From positions 62,001 through 126,000 of the forward strand of contig JAJQHJ010000009.1 of NCBI GenBank assembly GCA_021199795.1: a stretch of 64,000 nucleotides of DNA, given 5' to 3'. Origin of the DNA: Oscillospiraceae bacterium (GTDB taxonomy: Bacteria; Bacillota; Clostridia; Oscillospirales; Ruminococcaceae). The notes under the pieces are model-generated. The model saw only the letters and a program-made list of their open reading frames with translations. It did no database searches and was not told where the DNA came from. Below, piece after piece: positions 33,460 to 41,181 of this stretch; the first letter of the stretch is position 1, and each line of letters begins with the position of its first letter. Both the position numbers and the translations under genes were made by a program.

Positions 33460-34710
33460 TTATGATTTTATATTGAGTGTCGCAAAATCCTCCCAGAAGT
33501 CTGGATAGGACTTTCTCACGCACATGCTGTCAAGTACTGTTACTTTACTGGTTGATGCACAAGCCGCAACTGCCGCGCTCATAGCGATTCTATGGTCGTT
33601 GCAGCTGTCAACTGTCCCTTCGGCGAGATTTTTTACACCGGTGATGATTATTCCATCGGAAAGCTCTTTAGCATTTCCGCCGAGATTGTTTATGAGTGCG
33701 CATGTCGATGCGATTCTGTCAGATTCCTTGATTCTCAGGCGTCCGGCATTGATTATATGGGTTTCACCCTCACAGACTGACGCAACCGCGCTTAAGGTCG
33801 GGATCAGATCGGGAATCTGGGAGGCGTCTATTGTTACGCCATGGAGCTCGCCTCTTCTTACGGTCACGGAAGTGCCATCTATGGTGACATCTGCTCCCAT
33901 TTCCTTGAGAACTGAGATCACCGCTTTATCGCCCTGGGATGAATCAGGATTCAAGCCCATGACTGCGACTCCGTCACTGGATAGCGCACCCATGCAGAGG
34001 TAGAACGCGGCATTTGAATAGTCGCCCTCGACTGTAAAGCAGTCTCCCATGTCAGGCTTCTGGTTACCTTTTATACGGTAGGTATCGCCATGATGCGTGT
34101 ATTCTATTCCAGACTTAAGAAGAAGCTCCTCAGTCATTGCGACATAGCCCTTTGACTGGAGGACTCCGGTCACACGGAGCGTTGAATCTCCATCCAGAAG
34201 TGGCAAAGCCAGAAGAAGCCCGGTTATATACTGGGATGAAACGTCACCCGGGATTTCATATTCGCCGGGAGTGAGCCTGCCGGAACACTTTATAGTGGTT
34301 TCGGTCTTAGTTATACTCATTCCGTGGCTTTTGAGGACTTCATCCAGAGGACTCAGAGGGCGGTCGATGAGGCGACCTTTAGGAATGAATTCTCCCTCAA
34401 CTCCCAAAGCTCCAAAAACTGGTATGAGAAACCGAAGAGTCGAGCCGCTTTCGCCACACTCAAAAGTGTCTGAACGCTGAGTATGTCCGACGGGCGAGAC
34501 ATGTATTTTGTTGCCTGCAATCTCAATATTCGCCCCTGCTGAATTCATGCAGGAAGCTGTGGCGACAATGTCATTTGAAATGCCTTTACAGGTAATTTCA
34601 GCATCATGTCTACCGAGAGCTGCCAGGATAACTGCTCTGTGTGCCTGGGATTTCGAGGCAGGGATGACTATTTCGCCGGAGCGTTCGCCAGGGAGAAATT
34701 CTTTTGTCAT
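33460..34710 (-). CDS. aroA: 3-phosphoshikimate 1-carboxyvinyltransferase (EPSP synthase)
   Basis: A 416-residue EPSP synthase: PASKSQAHRAVILAAL (shikimate-3-phosphate binding), ECGESGSTLRFLIPVFGALG (PEP/glyphosate region), SSQYITGLLLALPLL, and RIKESDRIASTCALI near the C-terminus. In the PEP loop it has ESGSTLRF rather than the NAGTAMR-type class I motif, which points to the less glyphosate-sensitive class II-like group; that is a prediction. It begins 1 base after the aroB stop. Confidence 0.95.
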   Translation of the reverse strand: MTKEFLPGERSGEIVIPASKSQAHRAVILAALGRHDAEITCKGISNDIVATASCMNSAGANIEIAGNKIHVSPVGHTQRSDTFECGESGSTLRFLIPVFGALGVEGEFIPKGRLIDRPLSPLDEVLKSHGMSITKTETTIKCSGRLTPGEYEIPGDVSSQYITGLLLALPLLDGDSTLRVTGVLQSKGYVAMTEELLLKSGIEYTHHGDTYRIKGNQKPDMGDCFTVEGDYSNAAFYLCMGALSSDGVAVMGLNPDSSQGDKAVISVLKEMGADVTIDGTSVTVRRGELHGVTIDASQIPDLIPTLSAVASVCEGETHIINAGRLRIKESDRIASTCALINNLGGNAKELSDGIIITGVKNLAEGTVDSCNDHRIAMSAAVAACASTSKVTVLDSMCVRKSYPDFWEDFATLNIKS

Positions 34711-34711
34711 A

Positions 34712-35752
34712 TCAAAGCCAATCCTTAAGATCTGTTTTCGGGAGCTTTAAGAGCTCGCAGTGACCGATTTTTCTGGGGACTACTATTGTAATGGTGCCGC
34801 TCGTGGCTTTCTTGTCAGAAAGGGCAAGGGTGTACATTTCGTCCGCCGTGAATTCGGTCTCGGTCGGGAGACCGTATTTTTTGAGAAGCGCGATTATGCG
34901 GTTGCAATCCGCCTCGCTCAGGTAACCATACTTTACGGCGGAGCGCGAAATGGTCGCCATGCCTATGGCAACCGCCTGACCATGGAGGGTCTGGAAGCCG
35001 CTTAAGCCCTCGACTGCGTGACCGACGGTGTGACCGAGATTGAGAAGCATTCTCTCGCTGGTGTCGAACTCGTCGGCTTTGACGATATCCCGCTTCATGG
35101 TTACACATGTAGTGATCACGTTTTCAAGCTGATTTTTGGCAGGTGTCTCCTCAAGCTTGGTGAAGAATTCCTCACTGAAGAGGACTGCATACTTTATAAC
35201 TTCGGCACAGCCGCAGAGGTATTCCTCCTCGGGGAGTGTAGAGAGCGTTTTCGGGTCACAGATTACAGAGGCAGGCTGATAGAATGAACCAACCTGGTTC
35301 TTGCCGCTCTCAAGGTTGACGGCAGTTTTTCCGCCTACCGACGAGTCGACCATTGCAAGAAGAGTTGTCGGAATCTGGACGAACTTGACTCCACGCTGAT
35401 AGGTTGCAGCTGCAAAGCCGGTTAAGTCCCCCACCACTCCGCCTCCGAGGGCTACAAGAAGATCGCTTCTTGTTACTTTCATTTCAAAGAGGAATTCGAG
35501 GAGATTGATATAACAGCTCATGCTCTTTGAACGTTCGCCGTGCGGAACGACGAATTCATGGACTGTGAAGCCCTCGTTTTCAAGGCTCTTTGTAACCCTT
35601 TTGCCATAGATGGGATAGACGTTGTCGTCGGAAACTATTACGGCAGTTTTGCCTTTTACAAGAGGCTTGCAGAACTCGCCACACTTATCTAAAATCCCGT
35701 CAGAGACGGTTACATCATAATTACGGGATGCCGTGACATTTACAACACTCAT
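34712..35752 (-). CDS. aroB: 3-dehydroquinate synthase
   Basis: A 346-residue NAD- and metal-dependent enzyme for the second shikimate step. Visible are VPHGERSKSM, the NAD loop LVALGGGVVGDLTGFAAATY, VDSSVGGKTAVNL, and the metal-binding His pair LNLGHTVGHAVE plus HGQAVAIGM. The ATG overlaps the tyrA stop (ATGA), and the operon order is aroF-tyrA-aroB-aroA. Confidence 0.96.
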   Translation of the reverse strand: MSVVNVTASRNYDVTVSDGILDKCGEFCKPLVKGKTAVIVSDDNVYPIYGKRVTKSLENEGFTVHEFVVPHGERSKSMSCYINLLEFLFEMKVTRSDLLVALGGGVVGDLTGFAAATYQRGVKFVQIPTTLLAMVDSSVGGKTAVNLESGKNQVGSFYQPASVICDPKTLSTLPEEEYLCGCAEVIKYAVLFSEEFFTKLEETPAKNQLENVITTCVTMKRDIVKADEFDTSERMLLNLGHTVGHAVEGLSGFQTLHGQAVAIGMATISRSAVKYGYLSEADCNRIIALLKKYGLPTETEFTADEMYTLALSDKKATSGTITIVVPRKIGHCELLKLPKTDLKDWL

Positions 35753-36582
35753 CTTCCGTCAACCTCCGCTTTAATCTTTCTTCCATCATCTAAGAGCCGA
35801 ACAAGCTCCTCTTTATCGTTTTCACGAATCGCAGTTCTGTATTGGTCGAGGTTTTCGACCAAGATATCCAGCTCTTTTATAAGATTGTCGCCGTTTTCAA
35901 GGAACAGCTCCGCCCACATTTCAGGGTTGAGCCAGGCGACTCGGGTCATGTCCTTATAGCTGCCTGCCGAAAAGCCCTTGTGTTCGCGAGCTGTCGGGCT
36001 CTTGATGTAGGCATTTGATACCACGTGGGCAAGCTGAGAGGTGAAAGCTATCATTTCGTCGTGCTTTTCGGCTGTGGTGACAGAAATGCTTCCGAAACCG
36101 GCGGGCTGGAGAAGCTCTTTCGTATGGCTTAGAAGCTTGATGCTCGGCTCGCCATTCGGAACGAGCACCATCGGTGCGCCCTTGTACATATCTGCTTTTG
36201 CGTACTTATAGCCGGAATTATGGGTTCCCGCCATCGGGTGACCTCCGACAAAGGTGAAGCCGTATTCATCGGCAAGCTTAAATCCAACCTCGGTGACCTT
36301 GCGCTTGGTTCCGCAGCAGTCTATCACAACCGGCTTTGAACCGAAATAGGGCGCGGCTTTCTCAAGATATTCTATGCAGGCATCCGGATAGACTGAGATT
36401 ATGACTATGTCGCACTCATGAAGCCTGTCCATAGTAAGCTCATCATCGACGTCTCCTGCAAGCTTAAGATAGTCAAGAGCAGATTTACTCCTGTTCCAGC
36501 CGAGGACAGTGTGCCCAGCCTTTTTGTAAGCCTTGGCGAATGAGGCTCCTATGAGCCCCAAGCCCACGATTCCGGCAATCAT
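35749..36582 (-). CDS. tyrA: Prephenate dehydrogenase
   Basis: A 277-residue NAD-dependent enzyme that converts prephenate to 4-hydroxyphenylpyruvate, the tyrosine precursor. It begins with the Rossmann loop IAGIVGLGLIGASFAKAY and has the catalytic GGHPMAGTHNSGYKYA segment (His involved in decarboxylation). No ACT domain follows, so feedback by Tyr would need another mechanism; the upstream leader attenuator offers one at expression level. The ATG overlaps the aroF stop (ATGA). Confidence 0.93.
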   Translation of the reverse strand: MIAGIVGLGLIGASFAKAYKKAGHTVLGWNRSKSALDYLKLAGDVDDELTMDRLHECDIVIISVYPDACIEYLEKAAPYFGSKPVVIDCCGTKRKVTEVGFKLADEYGFTFVGGHPMAGTHNSGYKYAKADMYKGAPMVLVPNGEPSIKLLSHTKELLQPAGFGSISVTTAEKHDEMIAFTSQLAHVVSNAYIKSPTAREHKGFSAGSYKDMTRVAWLNPEMWAELFLENGDNLIKELDILVENLDQYRTAIRENDKEELVRLLDDGRKIKAEVDGR

Positions 36583-37583
36583 CCGAGTGCAGCCTCCCTG
36601 ACAGCAGTGATTTTCTTGGATAATGATGCATACTCCTCTGGTCTTAAGGATTGTGCGCCGTCGCAGAGAGCGTGCATCGGGTCGTTATGTACTTCAATGA
36701 TAAGTCCGTCTGCTCCTGCTGCGGTTGCCGACATAGCCATAGGAGGAACGAGTCTTGCCATGCCAGTAGCGTGGCTCGGGTCAGCGATTACGGGGAGGTG
36801 AGAAAGCTCATGGAGCATAGGAATTGCAGAAATATCCATTGTGTTTCTGGTGTAGTCGCTGTAGGTTCTGATTCCTCTCTCGCAGAGCATGACTTTTTCG
36901 TTGCCGGAAGCCATGATGTATTCAGCACTCATGAGGAGCTCTTTAAGTGTATTTGCAAGACCACGCTTGAGTAAAATAGGCTTATCGGTCTTGCCGAGCT
37001 CCTTGAGCATTTCAAAGTTCTGCATATTTCTTGCGCCGACCTGGAGGACGTCTACATCCTCGAAGAGAGGCAGGTCGTTTATGCTCATGATTTCGGTTAC
37101 AATAGGAAGACCGGTTTCCTCACGAGCAATCTTCAGAAGCTCCAAGCCCTTTGCATGGAGACCCTGGAAGTCATAGGGAGAGGTTCTCGGCTTGAATGCG
37201 CCGCCACGGAGCATATTTGCGCCAGCAGCCTTGACCGCCTTGGCAACCGCAACAATCTGCTCTTCAGTCTCAACTGAGCAGGGACCGGCTATCATGCAGA
37301 AGTTTCCTCCGCCGATTTTCACTCCCTTTACGTCTATAACAGTGTCATCAGGGTGGAATTTACGATTGCAGCACTTGAACGACTCGGTGACTCTGGCGAC
37401 GGAATCGACGATATCAAGGCTCTCGATGAGATCCTTGTCGACCTTGGTTGTGTCGCCGATGAGACCCAAGACCGTTGTGAACTCACCCTCGGAAATATGA
37501 ACCTTAATGCCCATTCCTCCGAGCCAATCGATAAGCTGATCGCGCTTTTCCTCTGGAACATTTTTCTTTAATGCTACTACCAT
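36579..37583 (-). CDS. aroF: 3-deoxy-7-phosphoheptulonate synthase, type I-beta
   Basis: A 334-residue DAHP synthase, the entry step of aromatic synthesis. Residues 1 to ~70 form the ferredoxin-like regulatory domain of Thermotoga-type enzymes. The barrel follows with CMIAGPCSVETEEQ (PEP/metal Cys), MLRGGAFKPRTSPYDFQG, LLKRGLANTLKE, and VIADPSHATGMARLV. The start at 37583 is fixed by AAAGGA nine bases upstream. A much longer reading frame runs back through the leader, but it overlaps the attenuator and is not conserved-looking. First structural gene of the operon. Confidence 0.95.
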   Translation of the reverse strand: MVVALKKNVPEEKRDQLIDWLGGMGIKVHISEGEFTTVLGLIGDTTKVDKDLIESLDIVDSVARVTESFKCCNRKFHPDDTVIDVKGVKIGGGNFCMIAGPCSVETEEQIVAVAKAVKAAGANMLRGGAFKPRTSPYDFQGLHAKGLELLKIAREETGLPIVTEIMSINDLPLFEDVDVLQVGARNMQNFEMLKELGKTDKPILLKRGLANTLKELLMSAEYIMASGNEKVMLCERGIRTYSDYTRNTMDISAIPMLHELSHLPVIADPSHATGMARLVPPMAMSATAAGADGLIIEVHNDPMHALCDGAQSLRPEEYASLSKKITAVREAALG

Positions 37584-37642
37584 AATAATTAGTCCTTTCT
37601 TTTTGTCGGAAAGAAGTCTGCCGGTTACTTTGGCAGTTTCAC

Positions 37643-37671
37643 AAAAAAGCTGCACAAGTAACCTGTGCAGC
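37643..37671 (-). terminator. Attenuator terminator of the aro operon
   Basis: On the minus strand, GCTGCACA (37671-37664) pairs with TGTGCAGC (37656-37649) across a 7-base loop, followed by six T (37648-37643). It lies ~60 bases before the aroF start codon, inside the leader. Its 5' arm is also one strand of the competing antiterminator. Confidence 0.88.
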
Positions 37672-37739
37672 TGATAAACAAAACTTTTTGTTGCAACACA
37701 AATCACTTTACCTTGGGGGATCAGCGCATGGTAAAGTAA
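37656..37739 (-). promoter_or_regulatory. Competing leader hairpins (1:2 and antiterminator 2:3) of the aro operon
   Basis: Segment 1 (minus-strand 37739-37730, TTACTTTACC) pairs with segment 2 (37712-37703, GGTAAAGTGA). Segment 2 continues as AAGTGATTTGTGTTGC (37708-37693). This can instead pair with segment 3, GCTGCACAGGTTACTT (37671-37656), over 16 positions with one mismatch and four G-U pairs. Segment 3 is the 5' arm of the terminator. Segment 1 covers the last Tyr/Phe codons of the leader peptide. A ribosome stalled there would free segment 2 to form the antiterminator. Confidence 0.75.
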
Positions 37740-37819
37740 TAATAATATGCAAAGCAGAAAACATTGGCTGAGCCAACAGTTTGTTTTGACATCGTGCAAC
37801 TCTCCGTAAAATACTTCAT
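37721..37819 (-). CDS. Phe/Tyr-rich leader peptide of the aro operon, 32 aa
   Basis: A 33-codon reading frame between the promoter and aroF. It starts at ATG 37819 with GAGGA nine bases upstream and ends at TGA just before segment 2 of the leader hairpins. The last 13 residues are VFCFAYYYYFTMR: four consecutive Tyr codons and three Phe codons in nine positions, all placed over or next to hairpin segment 1. That is the layout of leader peptides in ribosome-mediated attenuation (compare pheL, pheA leaders of enterobacteria). An internal ATG at codon 10 is a possible alternative start. Confidence 0.78.
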   Translation of the reverse strand: MKYFTESCTMSKQTVGSANVFCFAYYYYFTMR

Positions 37820-37847
37820 TTGAACGATTCCTCGTTCATCTTTTTAG

Positions 37848-37876
37848 ATTATATACGACTGCAAACCGTTTGTCAA
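37848..37876 (-). promoter_or_regulatory. Consensus sigma-A promoter of the aro operon
   Basis: On the minus strand, TTGACA (37876-37871), a 17-base spacer and TATAAT (37853-37848): both hexamers are perfect. Transcription should begin near 37841, about 22 bases before the leader peptide start. Confidence 0.92.
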
Positions 37877-38085
37877 GAGTTTTTTTAGAATTTGTTGGTT
37901 TAAAATGTAGAACCGCATCTAATGGTCATTGAATTTGATAAATGTGTACAAAGGCGAAAGGGGGTTATCAGAAAATCTTCAAATCTTTGCCCGAACGTTT
38001 CACTTGGCTTTCCTCATGGCTTAATGCAGTTTTAAAAATCGATGAGTATAATGGGCTCATAAACTTCCTAAGGAGGAACGTTAAT

Positions 38086-38508
38086 ATGAAACTCAAAAGA
38101 TTTTTGGCAATACTTATGAGCCTGTCTCTTATCGTTATGCTGGTAGGATGTACTTCCGGGGATGACGATACAGATGACGAAGCCGAAACCACAACAGCGG
38201 CAACCACAACAGAAGCAGAAGAAACCGAGGACGACGTTACTGTCGAGGATGAAAACACATCCAGCGAGGATGAAGAATCCACTGATGATGAAACATCTAC
38301 CGACGACGGCACGGCAGAAGATACCGACGCCACCGAGGACTCTGAGGCTACTGAAGATGAAGAATCCACAGAAGACACTGAACCTGAAGAATCAGAAGAC
38401 GAGGTAGCAACCGACACCGACAGTGAAGAGGAATCAACCACTGAGGATGCCGAAGCTGAGGATACAGAAGCCGAAGAGTCTGCGGATTCTGAAGAAACAG
38501 AAGAGTAA
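38086..38508 (+). CDS. Acidic low-complexity lipoprotein, 140 aa
   Basis: Signal peptide MKLKRFLAILMSLSLIVMLV followed by GC (lipidated Cys22). The whole mature part (~118 residues) consists almost only of Glu, Asp, Thr, Ser and Ala in loose repeats such as TEDTEPEESEDE. No fold or catalytic residues can be recognised. Such tails often serve as cell-wall-spanning stalks or cation-binding surfaces, but here no domain is attached. TAAGGAGG sits 7 bases before the ATG; the in-frame ATG at 37942 has no site. It has its own terminator and precedes the tannase-like lipoprotein, whose N-terminal linker has similar composition. Confidence 0.75.
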   Translation: MKLKRFLAILMSLSLIVMLVGCTSGDDDTDDEAETTTAATTTEAEETEDDVTVEDENTSSEDEESTDDETSTDDGTAEDTDATEDSEATEDEESTEDTEPEESEDEVATDTDSEEESTTEDAEAEDTEAEESADSEETEE

Positions 38509-38536
38509 ACCCCGGTAATTCTCCTATACTTAAACG

Positions 38537-38568
38537 AAGCCGCCTGCTCTTGTGAGTGGGCGGCTTTC
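38537..38568 (+). terminator. Intrinsic terminator after the acidic lipoprotein
   Basis: AAGCCGCC (38537-38544) pairs with GGCGGCTT (about 38559-38566), with an inner CTC/GAG stem. A short T-rich stretch (TCATCTATCTTT) follows. Confidence 0.7.
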
Positions 38569-38659
38569 ATCTATCTTTCACAATATCCTTAAGCTACATT
38601 TAAGTTTCAGAGCGCAAAATATCAAAATAGAATTTACTTTTTTCTAAAAGGGTGATATA

Positions 38660-41029
38660 ATGTATACAAAAATCAGTAAAATCGTCTCGTTGATCACATG
38701 CTTTGCCATGCTTCTGACGCTTGTCGGGTGCGGCAGCACATCCACTGATGTGGACACAGACTCAGATGCTGCCGAAGCCGAAGCGACCGAAAGCAGTGAT
38801 GAAGCAGATGCTCAGGAGACATCATCGGAGGCTACTATTGTGTCGGACAAGGAATATATCGAATATACCCTGAATCTTGCGAACAATACCGACTATACCT
38901 GGACTTACCAGACTAACTCATGGGTTATGTCAATAGTTTCGGCTGTCGCTTATCCCGAGATTGAGGACGAAGAGGGCGTTTCCGTATGCGTTCCGGCGGC
39001 ATATGTCACAGGAATTGACGCCGACGGAGACGGAGCTGCGGACATCACAGCTGACAACTACACTGAGCCGGTAAATGGCACTCTCGTTATTGACTATGAT
39101 GCTGAAATAACCAGCACTAACGGACAGGTTTATACCGCCGCAACTGCTCCTGTTATCTTAAACACCGGTGCGGCTGGATACGGCAACGCCACAAACACTC
39201 TTGCTTCCTCGACTTATGCCGAGGAGGGCTACATCAACGTAGCCTGCGGCAACAGAGGAAAGCAGGACACTGCAACTGACGAGGACGGCAACACCTACTA
39301 CACCGGCGACGCTCCCTCCTGCCTTGCAGACCAGAAAGCTGCGGCAAGATTCGTTAAGTACAACATACTTTTGGGCAATCTTCCCGGAAGCGTTGACTAC
39401 TTCGTTTCAACAGGCGGTTCCGGAGGAGGGGCACATGCCACAATGTTCGCTGCAACCTCCAACAATTCTGACTTCTACCCATATCAGGAAGAGGTCGGAG
39501 CAGTCGGATGCTATCTCTGCGACGACGGAACCTACACTACTACTGTCACCATCGACGGTGAAGAGGTTTCACTTTCCGACGGTGCATGGGGATGCATAGC
39601 CTACAGTGCTATCACTTCCCTCTATGAAGCTGACATGGCACTTGCTTTTGAATACTACATGGACACCACATATGACTTCGGAAGCTCATTCCAGAAGCAG
39701 CTGGCGGCTTATCTCTCGGAAGCTTATATGGAATATATTAACGAGCAGAACCTGACTGTAGAGGAAAGCGCAGTTGGCTTTGACCTTGACGGCGACGGAG
39801 AGCTGAATTCGACAATCGCCCTTACTATTGAGTGCGATCCGGACGAATATCCGGAGACAAACGGCTATCACGGGACTTACCTAGACCTGTATCTTGCAGA
39901 GTTCACCGAAAACCTTGAATGGTATCTTGAGAATCTCGACTATGCCGACGGCTGGACATGGTTCGACGAAGACGGAAATGCACTTTCGGATGAAGAGGTT
40001 GCTGCAATGACTACGACTGACAAGGCAGAAGCTTTCATCGAGGGCAGGTACACCAAGTCGAGCTCAACCGGCTCCATGAGTGGAGATTTGCCGAGTGGAA
40101 TGAACGGCGCGCTGGATTTTGTGGACAGGGATAGTACAGAAGAAAGAGGAGAAATTGGCGGCATGACCGGAGGTCGTGGAGACATTTCCGGCAACATCAC
40201 CGATGGAGAGCTTCCTGACGGCGAAATGGGAGACTTCACAGCAAGTGATCTTCCAGATGGTGAAATTAGTGAAATCAGTGAAATTGGCACCGAGGGCTCG
40301 GGCGACTCTATGATAGTCGGAACCCCTGACGCAGGAACCACACAGTCCGCAACCGGCAGCACCGACTCAACAAACTACTCAACTTACGATGAAATGCTCG
40401 AAGCTTATGAGACTGATATCGAATCAATCCTCGCTGGCGACGAATATGGAAACAACATTGTTTCACTCTACAATCCTCTCAACTACATCGGCGATGATGA
40501 TACAGAGAACCCGACATGGGTGAGAATCCTCTGCGGTGCTTCTGAGGGTGACATTTCAATGTTCAACTCACTCAACTTGCAGATTGCAATGCTGAATGCA
40601 GGTATCGACTGCAACATCGAGTGGCAGTGGGATGGCGGACATGTTCCGTCGGAGATACTCGGCGATTCGTTCGCGCTATATGTCGATGAAATGTATGGCG
40701 AATATGTGAGCGGAGTCACCACTGAGAAAGCTGAGGCAGAGGCTCAGACAACTAATGGAACCTCCACTTCCGCTACTGGAACAGACTTAAGCTCATGGGT
40801 TACTCTTAACGATGACGGAACAGTAACGTTTAGCCTGGCGAGTGCTGTAGCATACAGGACAAACGGTGCCAGCAAAGCTATGCCCGGATTCGACGTTATC
40901 GACTACGGTCAGGAGGACTACGTCTTCGGCAACACCGAGCAGGACGCAAGGCACTGGGACACCTATCTCCTCGAAATTCTTGAGGAGTACAGAGATGTTC
41001 TCGAACCGCTGTTCAACAGTGGCAATTAA
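38660..41029 (+). CDS. Tannase/feruloyl-esterase-like alpha/beta-hydrolase lipoprotein
   Basis: A 789-residue surface lipoprotein (lipobox LVGC, Cys24) with an acidic linker to ~residue 65. The catalytic core resembles bacterial tannases (subtype B): INVACGNRGKQ, GDAPSCLADQKAAARFVKYN, and the nucleophile elbow STGGSGGGAHA with Ser254. Late in the chain, GASEGD and WQWDGGHVPSEI could give the acid and the His. Tannase-like enzymes split gallate or ferulate esters of plant polyphenols and xylans, which fits the GH10 xylanase gene downstream. A low-complexity Gly/Asp/Ser/Glu insert (~residues 465-575) separates the core halves. Specificity is not certain. Confidence 0.65.
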   Translation: MYTKISKIVSLITCFAMLLTLVGCGSTSTDVDTDSDAAEAEATESSDEADAQETSSEATIVSDKEYIEYTLNLANNTDYTWTYQTNSWVMSIVSAVAYPEIEDEEGVSVCVPAAYVTGIDADGDGAADITADNYTEPVNGTLVIDYDAEITSTNGQVYTAATAPVILNTGAAGYGNATNTLASSTYAEEGYINVACGNRGKQDTATDEDGNTYYTGDAPSCLADQKAAARFVKYNILLGNLPGSVDYFVSTGGSGGGAHATMFAATSNNSDFYPYQEEVGAVGCYLCDDGTYTTTVTIDGEEVSLSDGAWGCIAYSAITSLYEADMALAFEYYMDTTYDFGSSFQKQLAAYLSEAYMEYINEQNLTVEESAVGFDLDGDGELNSTIALTIECDPDEYPETNGYHGTYLDLYLAEFTENLEWYLENLDYADGWTWFDEDGNALSDEEVAAMTTTDKAEAFIEGRYTKSSSTGSMSGDLPSGMNGALDFVDRDSTEERGEIGGMTGGRGDISGNITDGELPDGEMGDFTASDLPDGEISEISEIGTEGSGDSMIVGTPDAGTTQSATGSTDSTNYSTYDEMLEAYETDIESILAGDEYGNNIVSLYNPLNYIGDDDTENPTWVRILCGASEGDISMFNSLNLQIAMLNAGIDCNIEWQWDGGHVPSEILGDSFALYVDEMYGEYVSGVTTEKAEAEAQTTNGTSTSATGTDLSSWVTLNDDGTVTFSLASAVAYRTNGASKAMPGFDVIDYGQEDYVFGNTEQDARHWDTYLLEILEEYRDVLEPLFNSGN

Positions 41030-41052
41030 GACATCACCTTCCTTCCACATTA

Positions 41053-41095
41053 AGCCCCGCCGGCAATCTCGTAAGAGCGCCGGCGGGGCTCTTTA
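41053..41095 (+). terminator. Intrinsic terminator after the tannase-like gene
   Basis: A perfect 12-bp stem, AGCCCCGCCGGC (41053-41064) with GCCGGCGGGGCT (41079-41090), followed by CTTTA. Confidence 0.85.
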
Positions 41096-41181
41096 TAAAA
41101 AAATTTGATTTCAGTATTCCATTCTTTCGTGAAGTGTGCTATAATGAACCTATCACTATTTCGTGAAAGGACATACATATT

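Noticed and set aside
37584-37799. 72-codon N-terminal extension of aroF
   Set aside because: It overlaps the leader peptide and attenuator hairpins in another frame; the ribosome site and family alignment place the start at 37583.
37584-37930. A T-box leader before aroF
   Set aside because: No T-box consensus (AGGGTGGNACCGCG-like) or specifier loop was found; the parts fit ribosome-mediated attenuation instead.
37968-38570. Ser/Val-rich minus-strand open frame of 200 codons
   Set aside because: It is the antisense of the acidic lipoprotein; the Ser/Val repeats merely mirror the Glu/Asp/Thr codons.
39016-39810. Dockerin or EF-hand module in the tannase-like protein
   Set aside because: Two DxDGDG-like loops are present but far apart, inside the catalytic domain, and without the paired 22-residue dockerin repeat.
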